Assembly: GCA_030762175.1 (NCBI GenBank)
Contig: CM060835.1
Span: 82,556,501 to 82,620,500, forward strand
Length of the DNA: 64,000 nucleotides
Reading direction: 5' to 3'
Source: Metallyticus violacea
Taxonomy: Eukaryota > Arthropoda > Insecta > Mantodea > Metallyticidae
Positions 47,241 to 60,000 of the stretch are shown one piece after another. Both the position numbers and the translations under genes were made by a program. The notes below the pieces were generated by a model. It was given only the letters and a program-made list of their open reading frames with translations. It made no database searches and was not told the DNA's origin. The stretch's first letter is position 1. Every line of letters begins with the position of its first letter.

Positions 47241-47650
47241 TATAAACAATGTAATACAGTTTTTTTCACACTAACTCCATTCACTTACACAAAAATCTAG
47301 ACATGTGTTTTGGGAGTGATCCCTCCCATCTTCAGCCTGTAGATAAACTGTTATACGTGGCGGTTGGGTCTCTTGATGTTCTTGTGGCGGCATCTGTAGG
47401 TTCTGTTTTTTTGTAATGAAAATAAGGATAATTTGATGAATTTCGATTTCCCTCCAATGGATGAACTCAGCAAATTCCTAACAGAACCTACAGATGCCGC
47501 CACAAGAACATCAAGAGACCCAACCGCCACGTATAACAACAGTTTATCTACAGGCTGAAGATGGGAGGGATCACTCCCGAAACATATGTCCAGATTTTTG
47601 TGTAAGTGAATGGAATTAGTGTGAAAAAAACTGCATTACATTGTTTATAT
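47241..47650. mobile_element. Penelope-like element, family D, palindrome in the piggyBac ORF
   Basis: Arms 47241-47407 and 47480-47650 are inverted copies around a 72-nt centre. The right arm plus centre encodes the element's C-terminus: LMNFDFPPMDELSKFL, TEPTDAATRT, then a stop at the CTGAAGA motif, equivalent to the IMNFD.. end of family C. Each arm ends in a ribozyme-like motif (47300-47338, 47552-47590) and GTAAGTGAATGG. It interrupts the piggyBac transposase between the two catalytic Asp blocks. No RT or nuclease core is present. Confidence 0.88.
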
Positions 47651-48803
47651 ATATACTACTCCATTGTCAACAGCTTCGTAAGTACATTTAATTGAATGCA
47701 CAATCTGTTGGTGAAAGTGTGGTTCTCTACTGTACTTATTGGCTCCTTTCACAGGGAAAGACTAACTATTGCTATAGACAATTTCTTTGGAACATTTAAG
47801 CTTTAATATAAGCAGAAAATCATATCAGTTTGATTGGAACTATGAATTGTGCAAGGTGGGATATGCCTCCATTAGAGAAAGAAGGGCAAGAACCTCATTG
47901 AAGTACAGTTTTACTACAGAAAGCTAACTATAATTCCACACTAAACTGTTTACCAATGCAAACTGAGTAAAATGTAATAATCCTTAGTACTATGCACCCT
48001 ACGTCGACATTGCCAACAATGAAAAGACACTTCAGAGACTGTAAGCTTTTATAACTCAACGAAGTTTGATTTTGGTGTAGTTGACCAGATATCTAGGCTC
48101 TACACAGTAAAGTCTGGCTCTTGGAGATGGCCTGTACGTTTATGGTACAACATATTTCATTTAGCAGCAATAAATGCATGATCTTGTACAAATTGGGAAT
48201 GGAAAGGAGGATTAATCATAGAGATTTAATGTTAGAGCTGGTCCTAGAACTTCATACCTCATATATAGACACAAGAAATAATACACTGCCACATCCATAG
48301 AATGCTTTGATGATAGATGAAGAAAAGAACCCAAGAATCACTGAAATGTGAGTGAGGTGCAAAGTTGCTAATTGTGCAGAGAACAAAACTTAATGATGTG
48401 TATGGGATGCAGTAAATCCATGTGTGGAAAATGCACAGCAATAATAAAAGAATGATGCTCAAAATGTGTCCACACTCTCACTAAATGATTATAAGCATAC
48501 TGTACACAGTTCACTTGCAAGAAATATTTCCTTACTGTTTTTGCTATGTTAAGTCTGTATTATTTTTCAGAATTTCATGGTATCTTTCTTTTTAATGACA
48601 TCATAGTTCTCCAAAGCATTGTACATGATTACCAGAGATGGTGTTTTATTAATTCTTACACCAAAAAAAAAAAAAAAAAAAATACAGCCTTAGTAAAGAT
48701 GTATTTCTAGTTATAAATCTTTTCAGTTAACATAAAACAATTAAATCTTCTGGTATATCCAAAAAAGGTGGTGTGGGTCAAAATGACCTGTCATTCCTTA
48801 TAA

Positions 48804-48960
48804 GTAGACAGATTAGGCCAATCTTTCTAGTATTGGTGTTGAATTCCACTAATGTTTCCAAACAATTTCTGGTATGAAAGAGTACTGCAATATTACTTGC
48901 TTGTCTGCAGCAATAAATGTATTAATGTGCTTATGTGCAAGAGGCACTAACACAAGAATG
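48804..48960. other. Short intronic stretch, nothing recognised
   Basis: Between the piggyBac end and a direct repeat. No feature seen. Confidence 0.4.
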
Positions 48961-49060
48961 CACTGTGTTGGTGACTGCTGCATTTACACTTTGTTTAGAA
49001 TTATATATATATAAGAATGTACTGTGTTAGTGACTGCTGCATTTACACTTTATTGTTTAG

Positions 49061-49075
<15 letters not shown>
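48955..49075 (+). repeat. Direct repeat of about 58 bp next to TA tracts
   Basis: Two copies that share GACTGCTGCATTTACACTTT and run into AGAATTATATATATA, starting near 48955 and 49013. Probably a slippage or unequal-exchange product driven by the TA tract. Confidence 0.88.

Positions 49076-49112
<37 letters not shown>
49060..49112. repeat. (TA)n microsatellite
   Basis: About 25 TA units immediately left of the perfect palindrome. Confidence 0.95.
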
Positions 49113-49150
49113 TATTAATAGAGTAATAAAAACTTCTAAAAAGCATAAAA

Positions 49151-49405
49151 ACTCATAAAAAACACTCAGAGTGCAATATAAAAAGGTTCACATAAATTTC
49201 ACACTAAAAACCGTAAAATTGAACACTAAAATCACACAATATTTCGAGCTTGGCTCTTGGTCACGTGATGAAAATGAGTTTCATTTTCATCACGTGACCA
49301 AGAGCCAAGCTCGAAATATTGTGTGATTTTAGTGTTCAATTTTACGGTTTTTAGTGTGAAATTTATGTGAACCTTTTTATATTGCACTCTGAGTGTTTTT
49401 TATGA

Positions 49406-49407
<2 letters not shown>
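49151..49407. repeat. Perfect inverted repeat, 127-bp arms, 3-nt centre
   Basis: Arms 49151-49277 and 49281-49407 are exact complements around GTT. I checked the arms base by base and found no mismatch. Each arm contains GAGCCAAGCTCGAAATATT, a hairpin followed by a GAAA box like those at Penelope-like ends. The palindrome is set between TA tracts. Likely a very short fold-back Penelope-like insertion; a MITE is the alternative. Confidence 0.93.

Positions 49408-49441
<34 letters not shown>
49408..49441. repeat. (TA)n microsatellite, right of the palindrome
   Basis: About 16 TA units starting at the base after the palindrome arm. Confidence 0.95.
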
Positions 49442-49444
<3 letters not shown>

Positions 49445-50302
49445 CACCCCGTTATTAGATTATAGATAGTGTATTAGGGGGTTAGTGAGCATGTTTTAAA
49501 GGAGAAAAATATTTGCACTGATAGATTAAGAATCAATTGTTTAATGTTCAATTAGTTCTGAAGGAAAATTAAATCCAGGCTTGAATATATGAATAGACAG
49601 AATTCTTTAGTGGAGAAGAAATGTTTTAAATTCTATGAAATACAAGTTGGTTGTGAGAAAGATGCATATGATATATGTAATAAAAATGAGAGGATATTGT
49701 TTACATTTAGGGTTCTGGAGAATGAGAGATTTAAGAGGGTATAGAGCAAAGCTTTAATCCAATTTCCAGAACACAGAGAAACATTAAGGGTAAAGCAAGG
49801 GAAGAGCTGCTTATTCATTTAAAGTACTATGGTTTCTTAGAAATATGGTTTTCAAATAAAATATGGCTGATTTCTTAAAAATTATTGCCTATATAATAAT
49901 ACTTATGCAGTACAACATACATGCTAGTTTCCAAACAAAGATAAGAAGCAACTTATCTTGACTAAGATTTTTCAGAGATTTTCCTTATGCAATGTTGACA
50001 GCTTTGCCTTATAATTTGCTAATTGGTGATTTTTAAAGAAGTCCTAATCTAAATTTTTTTATAGTTTTTTTAAGAGGAAGCTTCTTTTATTGTAGCAGAT
50101 AGCAATTTGTATAGAGAGGAAGAAATATCCCTGATGGGGTGATTTCATGTATTGTATAAAACAATTATTGAAACATCCATTTCAGCTTCATACTGTGCAA
50201 GCAGAAATGAGCATAATACAAAGTGACTAAACATGTCCTGAGATTCCAAAGCTTTGTGCACTTAACAAAGACAAATGAAAGGAATATATTCAACATTTAC
50301 AA

Positions 50303-50342
<40 letters not shown>

Positions 50343-51775
50343 TATATAAAAAATGAGCCTAGAAATGCATTTAATGTAATCTTCAAGATACTTTTGAAGA
50401 AAGTTCTGACTGGGATAATGAAACACTTGTTGCTAGGTACGGATTTCCTTAATTTTTTAACCAGTGTTAACACATTGTTGTTAGTTATTTTGAGTATGTC
50501 TTTCAACAACGTGGATGTACCTTTCAATATTATTGTAGTAAAAATCCTTATATAATATTGTTATGAAAAAATTTCAGAAAACAAAAATCACGTTCAGAAC
50601 CTTGGAAAGATGTGGGATTTCATATGAAGCAATACACAATATATCACCATCGATGAATATCACCAAGCAAATGTCTGGCAAAACTATATCTTGAGGTTGC
50701 AGGAAGGTCCTTCATAATGAAGTCATTGATACCATAGTTTACTTAATGAAAAATTTATTTCTATGCACAATTTGAATTTTGTGGCCCTGTTGGATGAAGA
50801 ACACAGAGTACTTTTTCCTGTTTCTACTTTAGAAAGTAAGTTCACTTTTTCACATTTGATTTCATCACATTAAAGAGTGAACTCATGGTGCTCTATTATG
50901 AAATTGTTTCTGAACTGTGTCTGTATGATAACATGAAGAAAAGGGAAAAAATGGATGCGATATGACCAGAAATCTTCATACAAGATAGCTATTGTTACAA
51001 TCCCCAGCGCCATAGCTTCCCTTCTTGATATTCAGAGAAATACAGAGCCAAGAGTGCCTCACTGGCTAGGCATTGTTAGATATTAAAACAAAAATTCTTT
51101 GCACACTTGTTTTAATGGGAAGAATTGTGTATAATTTTAAAAGAATGAAATGCTTTTAAGGGATAGGATTTAAAGGTTACTAAAATTTTCACAGGTATAA
51201 ATAATTGCATCCTAATGAGCATGTTTGATTATTACAAGCAGTAAGCATGCACTCTTAGAGGAAGAAACATATTGAAGCATATCCAGGATACTTCTAAGCA
51301 AATTCTGCTTCATTGCTTTCATATTGAGTTGTGTATATTTTATGCAGCTACTGGCTGTTGACAACATTGAACATACTTATAATTGAGAAATCAGTTACAA
51401 CAAATCCATTTATCAATAATATGGCTGTTTTATCATATTAAAATTTTATTTCTGAAAATGAAACATACTGATAATTTTAATGATAATCCAGAATGTGAAT
51501 TTAGGTTTGCTTTTTACAGTCTCCTGCCATCTTTTTGTGGTCTTCTGAGGAATCTTATATAAATCTTGTAGATCCACGTTTTAGCCAGGCATGTCCATAA
51601 TTTTGTAAATGTTCTGTAAATTGTTTCTTATCCAACTTAATGTCAACACTATCCTTGATGAAGTAGGGTGTTCTGTTCTATGAAGCTCATCTCAGTTACC
51701 ATTTCCTTTCCTCCAGTTTTTAATGCAGTAAATATGTAAAGGATCTGCCACTCTAAAGCACAAGACCTATGCCCC
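49442..51775. other. Intronic stretch, nothing recognised apart from a TA repeat
   Basis: No family motif. A (TA)n tract with an A run is at 50300-50342. Short open frames (for example 50223-50555) run over it and are artefacts. Purine-rich sequence at 49560-49800 resembles decayed LINE sequence but no motif is visible. Confidence 0.4.
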
Positions 51776-51779
51776 ATGA

Positions 51780-52015
51780 GGAATTGAGATAATAAGGCAT
51801 CTTAGATTTATGACCATAGTCCAAATGTCACTGCTCCAACTGACTTGGCTCAGCTGGGGAAGTTTATATGAAAGGAAACTTATAGGTATAACAAGCTGAG
51901 TGAACCTGAGCCAAGCTGTACATAATAAAGGGAAAAAATTCTGCTGCTCCCAGGGTTCGAACTGAAAATCATTTAGGCTAATCAGGCACCTTACTATTGG
52001 ATCTAATTTTTACGC
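51780..52015 (-). mobile_element. Possible tRNA-derived SINE, family 4
   Basis: The minus strand has AAGGTGCCTGATTAGCC followed by a B-box-like AGTTCGAACCCTGGGAGC and a body ending near 51780. Only one copy is in the window, so it is supported only by the tRNA-like head. Confidence 0.4.
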
Positions 52016-52491
52016 TTTAATATTGTGGGTAATGGAATTATAAGACATGCAAGCAGTATAAGTGGCTTGTCTTTTTTATTGGGGAAACAGAATGGAATAG
52101 ATTTTGCCATTCTCAAACTTCAGTTTCAGGTTAGCTTGCCTTTAGATTTTTCATTGTGGCACTTTACTTCAATCATTGATGTCATTGTACTTTCTACAAT
52201 ATCAGTGTATTAATTAGGAAACAAGCATAATGGATCTGAATTCAGTTTTCAAGTATAATTTTTGTTGTTCATATTGGCTCTCTTAGAGTTTTTGGTTGTG
52301 GAGCTTTTGCTATAGATATGTTCAACTTGAACCTGTGAATTCATAAAAATATTTTCTGTTGTGAGTCTTTCTGGTTCAAATGAAAGATGTCCCAAATATT
52401 TAAAATGTTTGTTTGATTTTTTACTTAAGCCATTTTAATTGTTTTATTTTCTACTGTAACAGCTACACGAGCATTGCTGTTTTATTTGCAG

Positions 52492-52665
52492 GAACCTAAG
52501 TATGTGTCTGGGAAACTCGCTGTCTGTCATAATTGTGGTTACACATCACTAGATTTCAACCGTTGCCAGCGCTGTAAAAGAAAGTTGCCAGAAAATTGTA
52601 AATCCATTCCAGTTCCTGAAACATATAAGAAGAAACCTGTTAAGGAAGGAGGAATAACACCAGAG
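52492..52665 (+). CDS. Host gene exon with a C-x2-C-x9-C-x2-C zinc-knuckle motif
   Basis: A 174-nt exon, phase 0 on both sides, with a strong acceptor (tttatttgcag, 52491) and donor GAG|GTATTG (52666). It encodes EPKYVSGKLAV, CHNCGYTSLDFNRCQRC (four Cys, spacing 2-9-2) and then a Lys/Pro-rich tail, KRKLPENCKSIPVPETYKKK, ending PVKEGGITPE. The paired CxxC modules are suited to binding one zinc ion, in a RanBP2- or ribbon-like fold, which is inference. Reading frame, codon usage and low AT content stand out from the flanking intron. It is the best-supported host exon here. The family (SENP6/7-like) is suggested only by the downstream exons. Confidence 0.85.
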
Positions 52666-53390
52666 GTATTGCAGTGCTTAATATAGAAAAAGTAGAAAAT
52701 GGGAAACAGTTTTTTTTAAGTTGTAATGTGGTGTGAGTATACAGCCCTCCTATCCCCCTTTTGTTTGAATGTAGTAGAGTGCATTGTGCACTGTGTTGAG
52801 TGTAAGATTGCAGTGAAGGTAAACAACATTGCAAATCTATTAGCTTTCTGGCATCCAGTATGTCTCCAGAAAGTAGAACTTTCCTTCATTATGGACTGAA
52901 AAGAATGCCCATGTAGCTGTTGATATTACAGATATATTGAATATTGTATTAATATTTGATTGTATACTGCACATGTTTAAAAGCAAATTGTTCAGGAATG
53001 AATAAATGTAATATGGCAGCAGTTGTTAGGAAATAGTTGACGTGTTATTAATTTCCTAATTTCCTTAGCTATAAATGGGAGCAAACACAAAATGGTATAA
53101 ATTGTTTTGATATACTGTGATATCTCCTCACTAGCATAGAGCATACCAATTTAATGCATGTGCATTAACTCAGATTAAAACAAGTACCAATGATAATACA
53201 ACACTCAAAATCATGAAAACATTTCTAAAAATGCAGTATACTTTTTTATCAGAACATAAGGACAAATACACTGCTTGTATATATAGAGATAAACTGGTAA
53301 TGTCAAGAATCAATAACACAGAGAAAATTTTCCTTAAAACATTGTTATCCTAATCACTTATTATACTCAATATAGTTTGCCATTGATGGT

Positions 53391-53668
53391 ACTGCCATGG
53401 GTGGCCGAAGTCATTAAGAACTGTCTTGTGACTGGAAGGTCTGGGGTTCGAATCCTGCCAGGACCATTCTCCCTGACAGGTTTTTTCCAGGTTTTACTCA
53501 GTCCTCATAAATGGCAAACGCCTAAGAGGTACCCTAAACTTTGACCTGGAACATTTCCTTCCTTAAAAAATTCTCTCCCAATATATCTTTTCATCTCATG
53601 TATCATCACTGTCCATCGCCTGTGGTGCTTCTGTAGTAAAAATGGGTGTTAAACACGATTCATTCATT
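53391..53668 (+). mobile_element. SINE family 1, copy h, with 11-bp target duplication
   Basis: Full-length on the plus strand: head GGGTGGCCGAAGTCATTAAG, B box GGGGTTCGAATCC, the family body, and tail GGTGTTAAACACGATTCATT. Flanked by CCATTGATGGT at 53380-53390 and 53669-53679. It inserted into the intron in the host gene's sense orientation. Confidence 0.92.
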
Positions 53669-56600
53669 CCATTGATGGTGACTATAGCATGAAATGTGTG
53701 TAGGATTTAGTTTGTCATCCATGGCGACTATAGCATGATGCTTTACAGCACAGACAATTTAGGCCTGTCCTGTCATCCTCTGTTATAGGGATATAAACGA
53801 AAGAAATGTATGCAGTTCATGTCGACTTTGATTATGATCTATCCAAAGTCAATGGAGCTAATATTCTTCTCTTTAGGCATAACTAGCAGTTTCCAGAAAT
53901 GAATGATTCATTGTAATATAAAAAGTTATTTATAAACAGTGCATTCCTCCTCCTCCTCCTTCTTATACTGCATTGTTCTTCAAATACAAAAGAAAGTCTA
54001 ATGGTTGCAAAGCATTGTCAAATTGATCATCTCTGCCCATAATCAACAATTTGCTTATTCCTTTTTGTTTCATCTCATACAGTGTAGCGCAACGTGTATA
54101 CTTTGGAGTTATACTGATTTCCAGCCATTGAACTGTAATTAATAAATATTATGATTACAGTTGTAATGATAAATGATATCTTAATATATATTGGGATGAA
54201 AATATAAATATGTAATTATATTGGTCTTTGATTTTATTTGTTACTTTAATCAAATAGAAATGCTGCAGACTGTTCATTTTATGTCTTTTTCAGCCTACTG
54301 TTCACCATTAGCCTTGTCATCAAAATCTTGTAAATTTTGAAAACTTGAAACATTGCAAGTTCCTAGCATGATGCATTCAATAAGCCACTAAGGTTTATGT
54401 TTGCTTATCTTGTTAGATGCAGGTAACCTACACTCCTTAGCATAGGGCAAAAAGGTAGAAAGAAAATGGTAGAGGCAATGCAGGCGCATTAAGGATTTGT
54501 GCTGTGCTCTGGATAACTTGCTACTTTGGAATGTGATTTTATAGTGATTAGTTGGATAATTTGCCACTTTGGAATGTGTTGGTTAGTTGGGATGTTGCTT
54601 TTGTTTGGATTTTATTTAAAACTGTAGCTTTTGGTTATAATTTGTTTGGATGGGCTTCACTCTCTCCGTATTCCAGAATCAGCTTAATATGAGGCTTCTA
54701 TTTATTAATTGATTCACATTATATACTATTTATTAGTCCATGAATAAATTTTTTTTTATTGTTTATAATGATGGTCAAGAGAATTAATGTTATAAGTTGA
54801 AGTTCTTTTTGTTGAAGATGATGGAATTAGTATTTCATTTTGTAATACAGTAAAACTTTGGTAAGACACTCTTCAAGAGGCCATGTAATAATGACATATT
54901 AAACAAGACTGCCAGCTAATAGATGCAACTTATTTTAGGATTCTACTTACATATTTTAACACCAAGAGCTAATACAGCACACACATTTATCTAAACAATG
55001 TAACATCAAATATATTACTTTTTTTTTTAATAATTTCATGTGGGTATTTTCATCTTGTTTACATAGAATTTTTATTTTCTCATGAAATCAACAAAGCTTT
55101 CCCTTTCACACCATTATCCATGCATGGTTGCACTAAAAAGACATTTCACATCAAACCTAATGTACAAGTTATTGACAGTTGAATGTGAAACTAGTGGCAA
55201 CCAGCAACCAGACTGTACAGAGCACTGTAGATATAAAGGTCCAGTTTCTATTCTTTTGTATTTGCCAACCTTAGACTCCAGCATACTTTATATGCAAGTG
55301 CAAACATTAATTGGGAATTCTACAAAAGACTCTTAGTACTGTTTAAAATATGATATTTTTAAAAAGTTTCAGACGACAAAAAACAGCATATTATATGGAA
55401 TGAGAAACACAGAATTTTAATTTATTTTATATAGGAATGTAAAGGGACCAGGAGAAAAGAGCATATTTTGCAGGATAGTGTAACAAATCTTACCAATGTT
55501 TTACGATATATTATATTTTAGAAATGTGTACAAATGTCACTGGAAGCATTTGTAAATAGGAGTGTTTTGACATTACCGAAAACTACTTTGGAGATAATTG
55601 TATGTTTTGTGGCTTTGAATTGCTGTTTATCTTTGAAAATTTATCATAGAGGAATCATTATTTTGAAACTAAAATAATTGAATTATGATATAACATTTAA
55701 GATGCACTTGTAGCATATACAACTTTAAAATTTGGGTAAATTTACTTGCCCTTTAGGTGCATACATATCCATGCACGGACATAAACTAAATAGCAGAGAG
55801 AGCAAAATCAACTTATGAATTTGCTAATAAACACTTGCAGTTCTGGGTTGTTAAAAAAAATTAGTGTGTTAAGAATGCATGTATTGTTTGGAATGTTCTT
55901 GCCTTTGTTTAGTATATAGAGTACATAGCTGTTTGTATAATCAGATGCCTAAGCTAGCTTAGTGTGAACATTTTTATAGACATTTTGCAGGTGTATTTAT
56001 ATGTGTGTATATCTGTCCTGCACAACTGCAGTGAGTGGGCAAGTTTCATCTGTTGAATGAAAATTCACTTTCATTCAGTGGGAAACAAGTTACTTTTAAG
56101 CTTGCATGTACCCATGACCTTTTGTAGTTAAAATTTGTAGCACATAAACCATTAGCTTTTGTAGTAAATATTTTAAATTTCTAAAAATTTAACTTCTGAA
56201 ACTAAAATATTAGCTTTTGTAATAAATATTAAATTTTGAAAAATTTAACTTCAGAAACTAAACAGTAATGTAAATTGTTTCACTAGAAGTAAGGGACAAT
56301 TCTTGATTGTATTTTGTCTCCAAACTAAGATTACAGCTACCCAACTGCTCATTTAAGTTCTGTTGATCTGGTATGTGTGAAAAATGCATCATAGTTGTCT
56401 CAAGAAAGCAGCAGTCACATCTCTGCAATCGCTTTCAGTACATGTGTAGTAGAGTAAATAATTTATTCATTATGCATTAATTAATATACCCTCAGATCTT
56501 CTTAATAATATGAGAAATGGGAAATAATCATAGTTTCTGCTCAATCTTTGATGTACATAAGTAACAGTGGCAATGCTGAAGGTATCTCTTGGTAGTTTGG

Positions 56601-56782
56601 TACTGTTTAGATGAAAGAGAACACTGGGCATTCAGAACTCATTTAGATAGGGCAAGATTATTAAGGATTTTCACCCATTTTATGCAAGTTTAATGCAGTT
56701 TTAGCATGGCACTGGTTAAATAAACTAAAAATATGATTACTTCCATATTCAATGTGATTTAGGTATACATTTCTCAAAAGGG

Positions 56783-57005
56783 CTGCCACCATGGTCTTAG
56801 TGGTCAATGTGTGTGCCTGCAAATCCAGAAACACATAAGGTCACTTGCCTGGATAAGGCTTTATCTTAATTTTTCCTTACCCTCAACAGGTGAATGCCAG
56901 ATAACTTAAAGCATTCAGGCTCATTTAAGCCCTCATTGTATCAAATGTTCATTTGTCTCTTTAGGCCTTTATTGTTGTAAGGGACGTAAAATTGTAACAA
57001 AAAAT
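56783..57005 (+). mobile_element. Possible tRNA-derived SINE, family 3
   Basis: It begins CCACCATGGTCTTAGTGGTC (A-box-like), then a B-box-like region near 56835, then a body ending in AGGGACGTAAAATTGTAAC and an A-rich tail. Old and diverged; only one copy in the window. Confidence 0.5.
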
Positions 57006-60000
57006 TGCCAAAAATGGATATATTTCTATGGTATGAATTAAGAAGTATCTGAAATTAAGTATGACTGTAATGTGTTAAAGAAGCTCAATCAGACTGTGTG
57101 TGCATAAAGTTGAACAGATAAATGTGGCTTTAGGCAAGGCCAGATATACACATTGCAAATGTGTGCAAAAGAACTTTCAGATTTAGATCCTGGAGTGCTG
57201 TAGAAATGCAAAGAATAGAGGAATGGCTACCATTTAGTTCACAATACAATTTGGAAAATTAGCTCTAAGTACATTTAAGCTTCAATAGATAATTTTTTAC
57301 CATAAAAGATGAAAATATAGAAGGAAACAAAAGTTCAGTGAAGATTAATGCATAGGAATGTTGATTTCTAGAACTTGCATAAAATGACCTAAAATGCATT
57401 TTCAGAATGGTATAGTGAAATGGAATTCAAAGCTAAAAATGTATGGGATGAACCATGTAATAAATTGAGCAGAAGTGTATTTTACCATTCTTCCTTAGAC
57501 ACATTTGGCAAGGGGAAAAAATATTTTGCATTAATTTTATTGTATTTTAATGTGTTAATTCATCAGAGTTCATACGTACGTGATGTATTAAAGGACAAAC
57601 ATTAAATTTTTCATAACTCAGAGCACTTTGCCATCAATTCCTTTGAAGGCTTTAAATGAAACATGAATTATTTGAGTTTGTATAATCAGATGTATTATGA
57701 AATTTTATTATTATAGTTTTGATATTAAAAATATGAAAGCACAGTTATGATAATTGTGATTTTTTTATTTGTGAGGTTATGTAAACACTAGCAGTCATTG
57801 TATTACAAATTATTAGTCATTGAGGTATTTACAAGCTATGAAAATTCAGTTGTGCTACTTTTTTATGGAGAAGTACATCAGAATTCAATGGCAGCAGTTT
57901 GTTTATAGCTGAAGCTTGGACTCCATTGCATGGCTACTCAAAAGCTACAGTTTGACAATGTGATATCTGATTTGTAAGACCTGTTGGTTTCTAGTATGTG
58001 TCATTCAGCCATATCTAAGCAGTGCATAGTTGTAAACAGAGTGTTCAAAAGTGTATAAAAAGACACTAAAACATGTTCATTTCAATATAAAATATGTCCT
58101 TAGCCTTATGCAGCTGTATTTATCTGAGCAGAAAACTGCATTTTGTATTTCTCCCTGTCTTTCCACTTAAGTTTTGAACACACTGCCCTAGTTGATAAGC
58201 AGTTAAATTTAAAAGAACCGGCAAATATGTCCATGTTTTATTAATACCAAACTAGATACTCAATGAATAGAACATCAAATCATCAAATTTTTTCATCACA
58301 GATTAATTTGTGAATAAGGAAAATTCAATGCCTTTTAGTTAGGAAGGTGACAGTCAACAAACACATTTGAGAATAAAGAAGAGCACATTTAGGATTTAAT
58401 GAGGATCCAAAAAGGAGCAACCATAATAAGACAGCACATAGCTGTGCATTTATCCCTACAATATTCATTTGGTAAAGTACTTTGCAGCACAAGATTCTGG
58501 GCCTTGAGTAATTCTGAATCAAAATCCAGAATTTTTAAGATAATTTGATGACATATAAAGCTTGTTTCTTGAGACAGCCTCACACAACATATTTATACTG
58601 CATGTTTAAATCCCCATGTACCATCCATCAAGTTAATTTTTAGGAGTGCTTTTCAGTCAGTATGTAGGCAGGGATTGCGGAGGGGAATTGAATTGGTTAA
58701 ATAGTTTCATTAGATACTGCCTGCAATGGTAGAAAATGTGCTACTTGAAACAAAACAGAAAATTTTCTGCATAATAGTGCAGTGGTCTTTATTGGTTTAA
58801 ATGCTGGTGTTCCATATAATGGCAGCAGGACCCCCAAACATGAAATTGTATATTTCTTTCTGTCAGGTGATATGTAAAGCAGTTTACCAGTTGAAGTGCA
58901 CAATTGGAGAGACCTAAAGCACATGCCTTTAGGGCTGTGCCCAAGAAGTGATACAAATCAAGAATGTTCTAACAAGATGCATGTGCCACTAGAAGGGATA
59001 TTAAACATTTGCTTTAAATTCATTTTCTTGCATTTCATTTGTCTCTTGTGTATCCATGCACAAACTGTTATATGTTCACTGTGATATTTTAAATCAGGAT
59101 TTACCTATTAGAGTTGAGGTATTTACATTGTAAAGGGATAAACTTAAAAAAGATATTATTAATTGATTTGTAAGGATAGGAAAACCTGCAAAGAATGCAT
59201 TTCTGTTGTGCTGTATGTTAACAAGGTTTAGTGCAAAAAATAAAAAGTAAACTCATTTTAAGAGTAAATACAATGATGCCCTCTTTCTCCTTCACCAAAA
59301 TAATGTTTCCAGACTTGTAATCATGCTAACTAGTCTTGATAAAATGTGATTCTACAGTTATGAGTGATGACAAAATCAAGGACTAAAGGGAAAGATAGAG
59401 TCATGAGTGAATGTTGAGCAGTGTTATATTGATAAAACACTCATGAAAACTGTAAGAGTGAATTTATTATTCCTCTTATTAATACCAACTTTTCTATCTG
59501 CTCTGTGTATAATGGAGTTAAGTAATGAGAAATAATACAGCTTGTTTAACTTTATTTCTCACAAAATATTGGAGACTGATCAGGTATGGCTAGCTTTATT
59601 GCAGAAATAAGTAAAATTAATCAGATCATTTTTAGATCCCCAAGATTATGCATGTGCAATTTCATAGAGCATTCTGAAAATAGTATTTCAGCATTTTCAC
59701 AGAGCATTCTGAAAATAATATTTCAGCCATATGTATTAACATCATGATGTCTCCACGCATTGGTTAATATATTGTGAATACATTCTTTGTATACAAGTTC
59801 CTATTGTGGCAGTGTCCTGGTATTTTTGCTTCAGTCAACACTGGCTTTCAGTAACATTTCATCAAGTATTGTTGGTTCTTATTATATTGCTCTGTTTTCC
59901 CCATACGCCATTCCTTTTTTAAGTCAAAACTATTTAGAAAAGCCTTCTGGAGATATTGATAATCCCAAAGAATCGAGCACATTCTGCTGATTTCAGATGT

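Larger units (their letters stand above)
41341..48803 (+). mobile_element. piggyBac transposon, expanded by nested insertions
   Basis: The left end starts TTAA (41341) followed by CACTAAAAGGACTGATGGGT and a CATTTTGACCC segment. The right end (48771-48803) is the inverted match (gggtcaaaatgacc), with the TTAA duplicate degraded to TTATAA. Transposase pieces lie on + after the LINE: an acidic SDDIYEGEDEELVD start (46595-46640), SQPGPNLSVDEQLFPVKCRC (47050-47110, first catalytic Asp), IDNFFGTFK (47774-47800, second Asp), WRWPVRLWYNIFHLAAINA (48123-48178) and a decayed Cys-rich end (48355-48480). Stops and frameshifts make it dead. Subtracting the LINE and the palindrome gives about 2.6 kb, right for a piggyBac. 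Confidence 0.82.
6215..52491 (+). other. Host-gene intron, about 46.3 kb, filled with transposons
   Basis: This runs from the GTAAGT donor at 6215 to the acceptor ending tttatttgcag at 52491. No further in-frame exon was recognised inside it, although a small one could be missed. Essentially every recognisable coding trace within is transposon-derived, in both orientations and often nested. If 6166-6214 is not a real exon, the intron is undefined on its left but the repeat content is unchanged. Confidence 0.55.
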
